Of a DNA stretch of 64,000 nucleotides, positions 29,673 to 38,561 are shown in pieces. The notes below the pieces were generated by a model. It ran no database searches. It saw only the letters and a program-made list of their open reading frames with translations, and was not told the origin of the DNA. The position numbers and the translations under genes are program-made. The stretch is from Actinomadura coerulea (lineage in GTDB: Bacteria; Actinomycetota; Actinomycetes; Streptosporangiales; Streptosporangiaceae). Within the stretch, counting starts at the first letter, position 1. Each line of letters starts with the position of its first letter. Location of the stretch: NCBI RefSeq assembly GCF_014208105.1, contig NZ_JACHMQ010000001.1:7750001-7814000 (forward strand). The letters run 5' to 3'.

Positions 29673-31139
29673 ATGAGCGACTCCCCTCCGTCCTTCCTCG
29701 CGACGGGACGCGGCAAGCTCACCCTGACGCTGCTGTGCGCCATCGCGTTCCTGGACTTCATCGACGCCTCGATCGTCAATGTGGCGCTGCCCGCGATCCG
29801 CGCCGACCTGGACTTCTCCGTCCAGGACCTGCAGTGGGTGCCGTCCGGCTACCTGCTGACCTACGGCGGGCTCATGCTGCTCGGCGGGCGGCTCGCCGAC
29901 CTGCTCGGACGCCGCCGGGTCGTGGTCGCGGGCACCGTGCTGTTCTCGCTGTCCTCGATCGCGGGCGGGCTCGCCACCACGTCCGGAGCGCTCGTCGCGG
30001 CGCGGCTCGCGCAGGGCGCCGGCGCGGCGCTGATGCTGCCGGGCACCCTGTCGATCCTGACGACCACCTTCAAGGAGGGCGGCGACCGAGGCAAGGCCCT
30101 CGGGGTGTGGGGCGGCGTCGGCGGCGGCGCCTCGGCGGCCGGGGTCCTGTTCGGCGGGCTGCTCACCGACGGGCCCGGCTGGCGCTGGGTGATGCTCGTG
30201 AACGTCCCGGTCTGCGTGATCGTCATCGCCGGGCTGCTCCTGCTCGTCGAGGGCGACCGGCGCCCCGCCCGGCTCGCGGGCTTCGACGCGCTCGGCACCG
30301 TCCTCGTCACCGGCGGGATGCTGCTGCTGGTGTTCACCCTCGTCAAGGCCCCGGACGCCGGCTGGGGCGCGGGCCGCACGATCGGCGGCCTCGCCGGGGC
30401 GGCCGCCCTCCTGCTGGCGTTCCTCGTCAACGAGCAGCGCAGCCGCAACCCCCTGCTGCCACTGTCGATCTTCCGGATCCGGGGGCTGGCCGCCGCGGAC
30501 GTCACCCAGCTCGTCGCGGTCGCCGGGTTCCTGTCGATGTTCTTCTTCCTCAGCCTCTACATGGTGAACGTCCTCGGCTACTCGCCGCTGGAGACCGGCT
30601 CGGCCTACCTGCCGCTCTGCGCCGGCGTGGCCGTCGCCGCGGGCGCGTCCGCCCCGCTGATCGCGCGCGCCGGGACGCGCCCGGTGATGATCGCCGGCCT
30701 CCTGCTCGCCGCCGCGGGCACCTACCTGCTGTCGCGCATCCCGGTGGACGGCCACTACCTCACCGACCTGCTGCCCGGCCTGATGGTCACCTCGTTCGGG
30801 CTCGGGTTCACGTTCGTGGCCGTCACCACCGCGGCCAACGCCAACGTCCCGCCGGACAAGGCCGGGCTCGCGGCGGCCCTGCTCAACGCCTCCCAGCAGA
30901 TCGGCGGCGCCCTCGGCCTGGCGATCTTCTCCGCGGCCGCCACCGCCCGCACGGACGACCTGCTCGCCGACCGCAGGCCCGCGCCCGAGGCCCTCACCGG
31001 CGGGTTCTCCCGGGCGCTGCTGGCCGGCTCCCTCTTCCTGGCCGCCGCGGCGGTCGTCGCCCTCCGCGCCGCCAACAGCCGGGGGGAGGCGTCCGCACCG
31101 GAGCCGGAGAAGCGGCCCGGCGCCGTTCCGGTCACTTAG
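29673..31139 (+). CDS. MFS transporter, DHA2 (EmrB/QacA) family
   Basis: 488-residue drug/H+ antiporter with 14 predicted membrane helices. Motif A-like G-G-R-L-A-D-L-L-G-R-R-R follows helix 2, motif C-like G-G-V-G-G-G-A-S-A-A-G-V-L-F-G-G-L in helix 5, and the N-terminus shows the D-x-x-x-V-N-V-A-L-P signature. It exports hydrophobic drugs or metabolites. It is divergent from the SigJ-like gene across 214 bp. A possible 29-codon ORF starting at 29587 overlaps the start (ATGA). The 3' end overlaps the convergent MFS gene by eight bases. Confidence 0.92.
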   Translation: MSDSPPSFLATGRGKLTLTLLCAIAFLDFIDASIVNVALPAIRADLDFSVQDLQWVPSGYLLTYGGLMLLGGRLADLLGRRRVVVAGTVLFSLSSIAGGLATTSGALVAARLAQGAGAALMLPGTLSILTTTFKEGGDRGKALGVWGGVGGGASAAGVLFGGLLTDGPGWRWVMLVNVPVCVIVIAGLLLLVEGDRRPARLAGFDALGTVLVTGGMLLLVFTLVKAPDAGWGAGRTIGGLAGAAALLLAFLVNEQRSRNPLLPLSIFRIRGLAAADVTQLVAVAGFLSMFFFLSLYMVNVLGYSPLETGSAYLPLCAGVAVAAGASAPLIARAGTRPVMIAGLLLAAAGTYLLSRIPVDGHYLTDLLPGLMVTSFGLGFTFVAVTTAANANVPPDKAGLAAALLNASQQIGGALGLAIFSAAATARTDDLLADRRPAPEALTGGFSRALLAGSLFLAAAAVVALRAANSRGEASAPEPEKRPGAVPVT

Positions 31140-32406
31140 ACGGGGTGCCGCCGTTGCCGGGGACGTGGATCAGGGACGCCCCGAACAGGACCACCAGCCC
31201 CGACATCGCCAGCACGAACTGCGACGGCGACAGGCCGAGCGGGGCCGTGCCCGCCTTCCTCAGGAGGTCGGCCGCGGCCCCGGCCAGCAGCGCGGCCAGC
31301 GCCATGCCGAACCGCAGGACGGCGTGGAAGGCCGTGAGGGCCAGGTTCCGGTTCACGCCGCTCAGCGCCTCCTGGAGGTAGGTGATCCCGCCGACCAGGG
31401 CACTGGTCGCCGCCGCGCCGAACAGCACCGCTCCGATGAACGCCCAGGCCACCGTCCCCAGCAGGGCCATCAAGAAGATCACCACACCCTGCACGGCCGT
31501 CCCGACGCGGATCTGCACCGACAGCTTCCGGACCTTGCGGTGAATGATCAGCAGCCCGACGAGCGCGCCCACCCCGAACAGCACCACCAGCGTCCCGAAC
31601 CCCACCGGCCCCGCGGTCAGGACGTTCCGGACGAACACCACGCCCAGCGAGAACAGCGCGCCCAGCCCGAGCGCCACCACCGCCACCCCGGGCAGGACGC
31701 CGCGCACCACCGGGAGGCGCACCGCCGACAGGAGCCCGCGGGGCGACGCCTCCTGCTCCGTGCGCTCCATCTCCCGCCGCTCGGCCGGCCCCGGACCGAG
31801 GTCGGGAATCGAGCGGATGGCGAAATAGCAGGCCAGATAGGTCAGGGCGTCCAGCCAGAACACCACCGCGTAGCGCCAGTTGCCGTGCAGGCCGATGTTC
31901 TCCGAGAACAGCAGGATCAGCCCGAACGCCCCGGCGCCCACCGGGATCATCCCGTACGAGGTGGCCATCGTGATGCCGTTGGCGATCTCCAACGTGCCCG
32001 TGTCGTGCCGGTTCTCCTCGTCCTCGATGAGGAACGGGATCGACGCGTCCCGGGCCGGCAGGAAGATCAGCCCCGCCACCTCGATCATGAAGGCCCAGAA
32101 GTACACCCACACCAGCCACGGCACGATCGGCAGCGCCAGCGCCATGCCCGTCTGGACCAGGGTCGCCCACATCATGACGCTGCGCCGCCGCCACCGCGTC
32201 ACCACCCGCGCCGCCACCGGCGCGCCCAGCGCGGACGGGAGCAGCCGCAGCACCAGCACACCGCCGACCGCCGTGGTGGAGTCGCTGAGCTCCAGCACGA
32301 AGTACATCAGCGCCAGCGTGCCCATCCAGTCGCCGAACGAGGACACCGTCTGGCCGACGATGAGCCGCCGGAAGTCGCGCTTGTTCAGCTGCTCCCTGAG
32401 TCCCAT
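31132..32406 (-). CDS. MFS transporter, DHA3/MFS_3-like
   Basis: 424-residue transporter with 12 predicted helices, unrelated in detail to the DHA2 protein it faces. The N-terminus reads L-I-V-G-Q-T-V-S-S-F-G-D-W-M, typical of the enterobactin/macrolide exporter-like MFS_3 group. A long cytoplasmic loop near the centre is rich in Glu and Arg. The gene begins inside the 3' end of the glycosyltransferase gene (22-bp overlap), so the two form a translationally coupled pair. Substrate unknown. Confidence 0.88.
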   Translation of the reverse strand: MGLREQLNKRDFRRLIVGQTVSSFGDWMGTLALMYFVLELSDSTTAVGGVLVLRLLPSALGAPVAARVVTRWRRRSVMMWATLVQTGMALALPIVPWLVWVYFWAFMIEVAGLIFLPARDASIPFLIEDEENRHDTGTLEIANGITMATSYGMIPVGAGAFGLILLFSENIGLHGNWRYAVVFWLDALTYLACYFAIRSIPDLGPGPAERREMERTEQEASPRGLLSAVRLPVVRGVLPGVAVVALGLGALFSLGVVFVRNVLTAGPVGFGTLVVLFGVGALVGLLIIHRKVRKLSVQIRVGTAVQGVVIFLMALLGTVAWAFIGAVLFGAAATSALVGGITYLQEALSGVNRNLALTAFHAVLRFGMALAALLAGAAADLLRKAGTAPLGLSPSQFVLAMSGLVVLFGASLIHVPGNGGTPSK

Positions 32407-33560
32407 GCGGGCTCCATCCCCGGTGTGTCGTGCTTCGGCGGCGCGTCGAGGACGGAACCCTTCAGCAGGGCGGCGAGCCGGGCCGCGGCGGCGTCCCAGC
32501 TCCAGCGTTCGCACGTCCACCGCCGTCCGGCGGCCCCCATCGCGGCGGCGCGCGCGGGGGAGCCGAGCAGGCCGTGCAGGGCCAGGGCGATCTCGTCCGG
32601 ACCGGTCGCGTCGACCAGGACCCCCGTCAGGCCGTCCACCAGGGACTCGGGGCTGCCGCCCGACCGGCCCACCACCACCGGCAGCCCCGACGCGGACGCC
32701 TCCAGCACCGACAGGCCCAGTCCCTCGGTCTGGAGCCCCGCCCGGTCGTCGCGGCACGGCAGCGAGAAAACGTTGGCGGCGGCGTAGTAGCGCGGCAGCT
32801 CCGCGGCGGGAACGGGCCCGGTCACCGTGACCGTCCCGGGCGCCTCCCGGTCCGCCATCTCCGTGAGCCGGCGCCGCATCGGACCGTCCCCGACGATCAC
32901 CAGCCGGGCGTCCGGGCACCGGCGCACCACGTCCCCCCACGCGCGGATCAGCATGTCGTGGCCCTTGCGCCGGACGAGCCGCGCGACACTGAGCACCACC
33001 GGCCCTCCGCCGAGGCCGTGCCGCCGGCGGACCGCCGTCCCGTCCAGCCCCGGCCGGAACCGCACGGTGTCGACGGCCCCGGCGAGCCGCGCCAGCCGCG
33101 TCCGGTCGCCGACGGCGTCCCGCAGTTCCGGCAGCGTGGTCGCGCTGAGATGGGTGAGGACGTCGAACGACCGCGCCGCCGCCCTCAGCGCCGCCCGCGT
33201 CGGCGGCGCCCGGAACCACCCCAGCTCCTGCCCGTGCGCGGACCCGACCAGCCACCGCACCCCCGCCGCCCGCACCAGCGGCGCGTACATCCCGAACGGC
33301 GCCGCCGCCGTGATCCACCCCGCCTCGACCTGGTGCCGCACCACGAGCCGCCGCAGCCCCCGGAACAGCAGATAGGCGCGCCGCCGGACGACGGGGAACC
33401 CGAGCCCGGCGTCGAACTCCGCGGCCCCCGGCCACGCCGGGGCCACGACGATCAGGCGGTCCTCGGGCAACCGTCGCGCCAACTCCCACGTGAACGTCTG
33501 CACACCGCCGGGCTCCGGTGGAAAGTGCCCGGTCAGCACCAACGTCCGCGGTATCTCCAT
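32385..33560 (-). CDS. Glycosyltransferase family 4 (PimB-like)
   Basis: 391-residue GT-B glycosyltransferase. N-terminal acceptor domain begins T-L-V-L-T-G-H-F-P-P-E-P-G-G-V-Q-T; C-terminal donor domain has V-A-R-L-V-R-R-K-G-H-D and the retaining-enzyme E-x7-E motif in E-G-L-G-L-S-V-L-E-A. The resemblance is to actinobacterial mannosyl/GlcNAc transferases that modify phosphatidylinositol or other lipids. The ATG at 33560 is chosen because the conserved fold starts at once; a GTG at 33644 would add 28 residues. Coupled to the MFS gene downstream, perhaps an export or lipid-handling pair. Confidence 0.9.
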   Translation of the reverse strand: MEIPRTLVLTGHFPPEPGGVQTFTWELARRLPEDRLIVVAPAWPGAAEFDAGLGFPVVRRRAYLLFRGLRRLVVRHQVEAGWITAAAPFGMYAPLVRAAGVRWLVGSAHGQELGWFRAPPTRAALRAAARSFDVLTHLSATTLPELRDAVGDRTRLARLAGAVDTVRFRPGLDGTAVRRRHGLGGGPVVLSVARLVRRKGHDMLIRAWGDVVRRCPDARLVIVGDGPMRRRLTEMADREAPGTVTVTGPVPAAELPRYYAAANVFSLPCRDDRAGLQTEGLGLSVLEASASGLPVVVGRSGGSPESLVDGLTGVLVDATGPDEIALALHGLLGSPARAAAMGAAGRRWTCERWSWDAAAARLAALLKGSVLDAPPKHDTPGMEPAWDSGSS

Positions 33561-33686
33561 GCGTCCACGATTTCCCGTCCAGACGCCCCCCAACCAAACC
33601 ACCAGGCTACGAGCCGATATGTCCCTTCCAAGACGCCAGTACAAGTCGCCACGAACCGACTAAAGGTAAAGAGAAAGGGCGGTGTA

Positions 33687-33713
33687 ATGAAGGTGAAGCT
33701 CATGGCGCGGTAA
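33687..33713 (+). CDS. Possible 8-codon mini-ORF
   Basis: ATG-initiated ORF MKVKLMAR with an A/G-rich ribosome binding site (GAAAGGGCGGTG) just before it, followed by several small hairpins (GGGCCT-CGGT-AGGCCC near 33772-33787). It looks like a leader peptide, but the sequence after it contains only degraded ORFs, so its purpose is unclear. Confidence 0.25.
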   Translation: MKVKLMAR

Positions 33714-33717
33714 ACGA

Positions 33718-34200
33718 GTGACAAGCGAGCGAAGAGCGACCAGGCTGAGTCCTCCGCAGACGGAGACGGGCCTCGGTAGGCCCCGACCGGGTACCGGCCT
33801 CCCCAGAGTGCCACGGTGCGGGTGGGTGATGAGGTGCGCGCGGGGGGACGGAGATCGAGGCATGCAGGGCGACGGGTCGAGCGAGGATACTTTCCCGCTC
33901 GGCAACCAAACCTGGAAACTCGACCGAGTCGAATGACGATTCAAGATCTGAAATTCGCAGCCCGCCCCGATATGCAACCCTGGACTGATGATGACTAACG
34001 AGGAAATTGGTCTGAGGCACGGCGCTCAAGCGCATCTCGGTGCCGGACTGAAAATGGCAGTTTTCAATATTCGAGAAGGGCGGGAAGGTGCCTCGCCCGA
34101 GGTGGTCGTCGCCGTCAAGGACGATAATGAGCACAAGTTCACACTGAACCCCGGGGGATGTGTTCCCGGTCGGTGACCAGACGTGCTTACGTCGAGCTGA
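33718..34200 (+). pseudogene. Degraded small-gene remnants (possibly DUF6406-like)
   Basis: Two pieces share a pattern. A fragment ending E-D-T-F-P-L-G-N-Q-T-W-K-L-D-R-V-E (stop at 33936) has no credible N-terminus. A second piece from 33991 (M-T-N-E-E-I-G-L-R-H-G) reads well up to F-T-L-N-P-G and then loses frame at a run of five G (34152-34156); one base less would give D-V-F-P-V-G-D-Q-T, matching the first piece. Between them a 21-codon ORF starts at 33933, overlapping both neighbours. The shared motif suggests two decayed copies of one small gene; the DUF6406 label is from memory and tentative. Confidence 0.35.
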
Positions 34201-34244
34201 AAACGCCAGTGCTTTGGCAGTGCACTCCAGGCAGAATCGGGTCT

Positions 34245-34595
34245 ATGACGAACGTGGCCGACCGGCAGATACCCGAGTACCTCGATTTCGTCGGGCCCGG
34301 GTGGCGCGGCATCCTGATGCGGACTCATACCGAACTCCTCGCCGTGCTGCCGAACTACCAGGTAGTTCAGGTCAAGGAGAAGTACGGAATGCTGGACGTC
34401 AACCTGGGCGCGTACGTCGATCCCGTCACCGGGGAGTTCGGCATCAGCCGGGAGCTCGGCTCTCGGGTCAGTGCGATCCTGAACGCCGCACGGGACGAGT
34501 CCCGTCGCACCTGCGAGGTCTGCGGCGAGCCCGGTAGCGAGACCGGCCAGGCGTGGATCAAGACGCTCTGCCCCGACCACGCCCGGCCGACCTGA
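34245..34595 (+). CDS. Conserved hypothetical protein with C-terminal zinc-ribbon-like motif
   Basis: 116 residues. The pattern Y-L-D-F-V-G-P-G-W-R, V-K-E-K-Y-G-M-L and a C-terminal C-E-V-C-G-x14-C-x2-H is that of a widespread, uncharacterised bacterial family. The C-x2-C and C-x2-H groups probably bind one zinc ion. I do not know its role; relatives are scattered in variable gene neighbourhoods. The upstream reading of the frame from 34158 has no support. Confidence 0.7.
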   Translation: MTNVADRQIPEYLDFVGPGWRGILMRTHTELLAVLPNYQVVQVKEKYGMLDVNLGAYVDPVTGEFGISRELGSRVSAILNAARDESRRTCEVCGEPGSETGQAWIKTLCPDHARPT

Positions 34596-34656
34596 GCGGC
34601 CATGACTCAACCAAGGCACTCTGTGTGGCGGGCAAGTGGGCCTCCGGGCTCCGTTG

Positions 34657-35763
34657 TCACTGAGGGGGCATCAGTTGGACGTCGTGGTGGGTGCCTGGGT
34701 TAGTGAAGGTGAGCAGGTGGGCGGCTTCCTCCTGTATCGCTGACCGGTCCGTCGACGAAAGCGGGCGGAACGGTCGTACGGTCAGGGTGACGGTGTCGGG
34801 GGTGCTCCTCGCCGTCCAGGTGGCGGTGACCGTGCCGTCGACGAGGACCGTGGCGGCCACGGCGGCGCCGTTGCAGACGCGGCGGCGGATGTCGGCGGTC
34901 ATCATCCTGGTGCGGTCGGCGTGGGCGAGCAGGGTCGCGTCGAACTCCGGCAGGAGGCGCACGGGCACCGGAACGTCGTCGTCGGGACGTGGCGCGTCCG
35001 GCAGGTCGAAGAGTTCCCTGCCCGACGCGTCGGCGAACACCCGCAGTTCGGGACGCAGGCGGTCGAACACCTCGCGGAGGCCGCCGAGACCCGACCAGGT
35101 GCGGGCGTCGGCCACCGACGCGGGGCCGAACGCCGCCAGGTAGCGCCTGACCAGCAGGCACGCGTCCTGGAGTGTCGGGTCCCGGTGGACGCCCGTCCAG
35201 TCGGCGCGGGCGAACGGCGTCGCGCCGCGGACGTTCCACGTGCCGCTCGGCGCCGGGTGCACCACGGGTTCGAGGTACTGCACCGACCATCCGAGGGCAG
35301 CGGGGTCGGCGTCCGGCCACCGGGGCGCGAGGAGCCGGCCGAGCTCGGGACGGGTCAGGGTCCGGCCGTCGGCGAGCAGGGCGCGGGCCTCGGTGACGAG
35401 CGCGCCGGGGTCGGCGCCGGCGACGCGGCGGCCGAACGCGGTGCGCTGCACCCGGCGCAGCAGCGGTGCCAGCTGCGGACGGACCAGCCGGAAGTCCGGC
35501 ACCGACAGGAGGTGCTGCGTCGCACGCATCAGCGTCGAGCGGACCAGCTCGCGGTTCTCGATCGCCGCGGTCAGCTCGTTGATCGTGAAACCTTCCAGAC
35601 GGTTCCACAACGCCAGGTACGGCAGGTTCGGGTCCTGCGCGTTGAGGCCGAGCAGCCGTTCGACGGCGGTGACCACCGGGAGGTCCGCGCGGCGCAGCAG
35701 CAGCTGGCGTCCGAGGAGCGCGCGGTTGAGCGCCCGCGCGGACAGTGCCTTGCGGGCGCCCAT
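34657..35763 (-). CDS. Winged-helix DNA-binding protein, AlkZ/HTH_42 family
   Basis: 368-residue protein of the winged-helix HTH_42 superfamily that includes the AlkZ/AlkX DNA glycosylases. The catalytic-type motif L-N-A-Q-D-P-N near residue 40 corresponds to the Q-x-Q/Q-x-D motif of the family; P-F-A-R-A-D-W and the C-terminal V-L-V-D-G-T-V-T-A-T-W are also typical. It may remove alkylated or crosslinked bases, but many relatives lack tested activity. One base separates it from the upstream epoxide hydrolase gene on the same strand, so they are co-transcribed. Confidence 0.85.
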   Translation of the reverse strand: MGARKALSARALNRALLGRQLLLRRADLPVVTAVERLLGLNAQDPNLPYLALWNRLEGFTINELTAAIENRELVRSTLMRATQHLLSVPDFRLVRPQLAPLLRRVQRTAFGRRVAGADPGALVTEARALLADGRTLTRPELGRLLAPRWPDADPAALGWSVQYLEPVVHPAPSGTWNVRGATPFARADWTGVHRDPTLQDACLLVRRYLAAFGPASVADARTWSGLGGLREVFDRLRPELRVFADASGRELFDLPDAPRPDDDVPVPVRLLPEFDATLLAHADRTRMMTADIRRRVCNGAAVAATVLVDGTVTATWTARSTPDTVTLTVRPFRPLSSTDRSAIQEEAAHLLTFTNPGTHHDVQLMPPQ

Positions 35764-35764
35764 G

Positions 35765-36913
35765 TCAGCGCACCTTCCGGAAGAACGCGCGGATGTCGCC
35801 GGTCAGCAGATCGGGGGCCTCCATGGCCGCGAAATGGCCGCCGCGGTCGTACTCGGCCCAGTGCACGATCCTGTGCTGCTGCTCCGCGAGCGCCCGGATC
35901 GTGAGGTCACCCGGGAAGATCGCGCATCCGGTGGGCACGGGCGAGCGCTCCGCGGGGGCGCCCCACTGCGACGCCTCCTTGTACAACCGGATCGACGACG
36001 CCAGCGTGTCGGTCAGCCAGTAGAGCGTGACGTTGGTGAGCAGGGCGTCCCTGCCGACCGCGTCCTCCGGAAGCCGCTTGGCGGGGTTGCTCCACTGCTG
36101 GAACTGGTCGACGATCCAGGCGAGCAGCCCCACGGGTGAGTCGTGAAGACCGAACGCCAGCGTCTGCGGCCGCGTCGACTGGATCGCCGCGTACCCGAAC
36201 CGCTCACCGGACGGGTCGGTCAGGACGGCGAGCCGCTCTTTGTCGGCTTCGTCGTAGCCGTCGTCGTTCCCGTCCCAGGACTGGAACGTCATGGGTCCGT
36301 TCATGTGGACTCCGACGACGCGCTCGGGGGCCATCCGGCCGAGCTGCGGCGAGACGAAGGAGCCGACGTCGCCGCCGTGCGCGCCGTACCGCCCGTATCC
36401 GAGCCGGTCCATCAGCCCGGCCACCGCCTCGGCGTATCGTGCGGTGTCGCCGTCCCCGGGCCTGCGCGTCGGCCCCGAGAACGCGAATCCCGGCAGCGAC
36501 GGAACGACCAGGTGGAACGCGTCGGCCGGGTCGCCCCCGGTCGCCCGCGGGTCGGTGAGCGGCCGGATCACGTCCAGGAACTCGGAGAACGTCGCGGGCC
36601 AGCCGTGGACGAGCACGAGCGGAAGCGCGTCCGGCTCGGGCGACCGGATGTGCAGGAAGTGCATCCGCTGCCCCTGGACCTCGGTGATGTGGTGCGGGTG
36701 CTCGTTCAGCGCGGCCTCGTGCACGCGCCAGTCGTAGCCGGTGCGCCAGTACTCGGCGAGGTCCTTGAGGTAGGAGACGGGGACGCCGTGGGCCCAGCCC
36801 ACCCCGGGAAGCTCGTCCGGCCAGCGGGCGGACGCGAGCCGCGCGTTCAGGTCGTGGATCCGGTCCTGCGGGACGTCGATGGTGAAGGGGTGAATGTCCT
36901 GTTCGGCGCTCAT
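35765..36913 (-). CDS. Epoxide hydrolase (EHN-domain alpha/beta hydrolase)
   Basis: 382 residues. The N-terminal epoxide hydrolase domain (I-D-V-P-Q-D-R-I-H-D-L-N-A-R-L-A-S-A-R-W-P) precedes an alpha/beta hydrolase core with oxyanion motif H-G-W-P-A-T, nucleophile Asp in G-G-D-V-G-S, and the histidine of D-R-G-G-H-F-A-A-M-E. This is the microsomal-type epoxide hydrolase family, opening epoxides to diols. The ATG at 36913 is preferred; a GTG at 36922 adds three residues. No ribosome binding site is evident. It is divergent from a WYL regulator, with a palindrome between. Confidence 0.9.
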   Translation of the reverse strand: MSAEQDIHPFTIDVPQDRIHDLNARLASARWPDELPGVGWAHGVPVSYLKDLAEYWRTGYDWRVHEAALNEHPHHITEVQGQRMHFLHIRSPEPDALPLVLVHGWPATFSEFLDVIRPLTDPRATGGDPADAFHLVVPSLPGFAFSGPTRRPGDGDTARYAEAVAGLMDRLGYGRYGAHGGDVGSFVSPQLGRMAPERVVGVHMNGPMTFQSWDGNDDGYDEADKERLAVLTDPSGERFGYAAIQSTRPQTLAFGLHDSPVGLLAWIVDQFQQWSNPAKRLPEDAVGRDALLTNVTLYWLTDTLASSIRLYKEASQWGAPAERSPVPTGCAIFPGDLTIRALAEQQHRIVHWAEYDRGGHFAAMEAPDLLTGDIRAFFRKVR

Positions 36914-36934
36914 GAGGACCACGCTAGGAAGAAG

Positions 36935-36955
36935 TTAGGACGGTTTCGTTCCTAA
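36935..36955. promoter_or_regulatory. Palindrome between epoxide hydrolase and WYL regulator
   Basis: TTAGGA-N9-TCCTAA, perfect six-base arms, located 21 bp from either start codon. A half-site CTAGGA lies just upstream. Likely operator of the WYL-domain regulator controlling both genes. Confidence 0.5.
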
Positions 36956-36975
36956 GAGCTGACATTCTGGAATCC

Positions 36976-37932
36976 ATGCGGGACACATCCGCGCGGTTGC
37001 TCAGGCTGCTGTCGCTTCTCCAGACCCATGGGGACTGGTCCGGCGCCGAACTCGCCGACAGGCTGGGCGTGACCACCCGTACCGTCCGCAGGGACGTGGA
37101 CCGGTTGCGGGAACTGGGGTATCCCGTCCACGCCACCCAGGGCACCGCCGGGTACCGGCTGGGGGCGGGTGCGTCGCTGCCGCCCCTGCTGCTGGACGAC
37201 GACGAGGCGGTCGCGGTGGCGCTCGGGCTGCGGACGGCGGCCGGAGGGTCCGTCGCCGGGATCGAGGAGGCGTCGCTGCGGGCGCTCGCCAAGCTCGAAC
37301 AGGTGCTTCCGCCCCGGCTGCGGTACCGGTTGGCGACGCTGGCCCGGGCCACCGTCCGCGTCGGCGCCCGCGCCCCCGAGGTGGACGCCGGCACGCTGCT
37401 GGCCATCGCCGACGCCTGCCGCCGGCACGAGCGGCTGCGGTTCGGCTACGCGGGCCCGCGCGGGGACACCGTCCGCCAGGTCGAGCCGCACAGCGTCGTC
37501 AACTTCGGACGCCACTGGTACCTCGTGGCCTGGGACCGCGACCGCGGCGACTGGCGCACGTTCCGGGTGGACCGCATGCGGCCGCGGCTCCCGGCGGGTC
37601 CGCGCTTCCCGCCGCGCGCCCCTCCGGACGGCGACGTGGCGGCCTACCTCGCGCGCCGGCTGTCGGTGAGGACGTGGGCCTGCCAGGCGACGGTCACCCT
37701 GCACGAGCCCGCCGACGCGGTCGCCGGCCGCGTGTGGCCGGGCATGGGCGTCGTCGAGGCCGTCGACTCCCGCAGCTGCCTGCTGCATGTCGGCGCCGAC
37801 ACCCCGTCCGCCCTCGTGTGGATGATCACGTCCGTGGACGCCGACTTCACCTTGACCAGCGGCCCGCCCGAACTGGCGGCCGCCCTCCGCGCCCAGGCCG
37901 CGCGGTGTCTGGGCGCCGTCGACCAAGTCTGA
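36976..37932 (+). CDS. WYL domain transcriptional regulator (YafY type)
   Basis: 318 residues. N-terminal HTH_11 winged helix (W-S-G-A-E-L-A-D-R-L-G-V-T-T-R-T-V-R-R-D-V) and central WYL domain (E-P-H-S-V-V-N-F-G-R-H-W-Y-L-V-A-W-D), followed by a WCX-like C-terminal domain. WYL proteins sense nucleic acid or small ligands. Divergent from the epoxide hydrolase and AlkZ-like genes, which suggests it governs a response to genotoxic or epoxide stress (inference). It runs into the convergent DUF3841 gene 26 bp later. Confidence 0.9.
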   Translation: MRDTSARLLRLLSLLQTHGDWSGAELADRLGVTTRTVRRDVDRLRELGYPVHATQGTAGYRLGAGASLPPLLLDDDEAVAVALGLRTAAGGSVAGIEEASLRALAKLEQVLPPRLRYRLATLARATVRVGARAPEVDAGTLLAIADACRRHERLRFGYAGPRGDTVRQVEPHSVVNFGRHWYLVAWDRDRGDWRTFRVDRMRPRLPAGPRFPPRAPPDGDVAAYLARRLSVRTWACQATVTLHEPADAVAGRVWPGMGVVEAVDSRSCLLHVGADTPSALVWMITSVDADFTLTSGPPELAAALRAQAARCLGAVDQV

Positions 37933-37958
37933 CCTGTCTCTTCCGCGTGTTCGGGCGC

Positions 37959-38561
37959 TCAGGTGATTCGGACGGCTTCCAGCACTTCGTCGGCGTTCAA
38001 GGCGTGCACGGTGCCCTGCCAGCACTCGGACGGGCCGTAGTTGCCTCGGTCGAGGATGCACTCCCAGGTTCTCTCGATCTCGTCCCGCAGATCGGTGGGC
38101 CACTCCCGGATCGGTGCGTCACGTATCCCCGCCGCGCGCAGACGGGCGTCGAACTCGTCGTGCGCCTCCTCCCAGCGGGTGAACGCGTCGTCCTCGGACT
38201 CGCCAGGCAGCCTCGGCATCCCCAGGGCCTTGTTCAGGACCAGATGCCACTCGTCGAAGTGTGAGAGGAGCACCCGTTCCCGTGGGACCCGGCAGGTGAG
38301 CAGCACCTGGCCGCGCGAGCGGTGGCAGGTATCGACCAGATGCTTGCGACGGGTGCGTGCCCAGAGCCACAGTGCGCCCTCTCCGCCGGTCGGTAGGCGG
38401 GCCGCCATCATCCGGTGGATCCAGTCGTAGGCGTCCGCGAACTCGGCCTCCGCCAGACCCGGGTCCGGCCTCAGTGTGCCCGTCGTGAGCAGGGTCTCCA
38501 ACGCCTCGACCGGTTGGACGGTGTGAAGCAGCAGCCGTTCCGCGTCGAGGTCGTAGCCCAT
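37959..38561 (-). CDS. DUF3841 family protein
   Basis: 200 residues matching DUF3841: L-L-L-H-T-V-Q-P-V-E-A-L-E-T-L near the start, A-Y-D-W-I-H-R-M-M, and the C-terminal R-T-W-E-C-I-L-D. Function unknown. The ATG at 38561 is just before the conserved region; an upstream in-frame GTG near 38618 would add ~19 residues. No obvious partner gene; it stands alone between convergent and co-directional neighbours. Confidence 0.82.
   Translation of the reverse strand: MGYDLDAERLLLHTVQPVEALETLLTTGTLRPDPGLAEAEFADAYDWIHRMMAARLPTGGEGALWLWARTRRKHLVDTCHRSRGQVLLTCRVPRERVLLSHFDEWHLVLNKALGMPRLPGESEDDAFTRWEEAHDEFDARLRAAGIRDAPIREWPTDLRDEIERTWECILDRGNYGPSECWQGTVHALNADEVLEAVRIT

Noticed and set aside
28479..30755. 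758-codon minus-strand open frame across the sigma factor and DHA2 exporter
   Set aside because: Out-of-frame and antisense reading of two clear genes; a product of high GC content.
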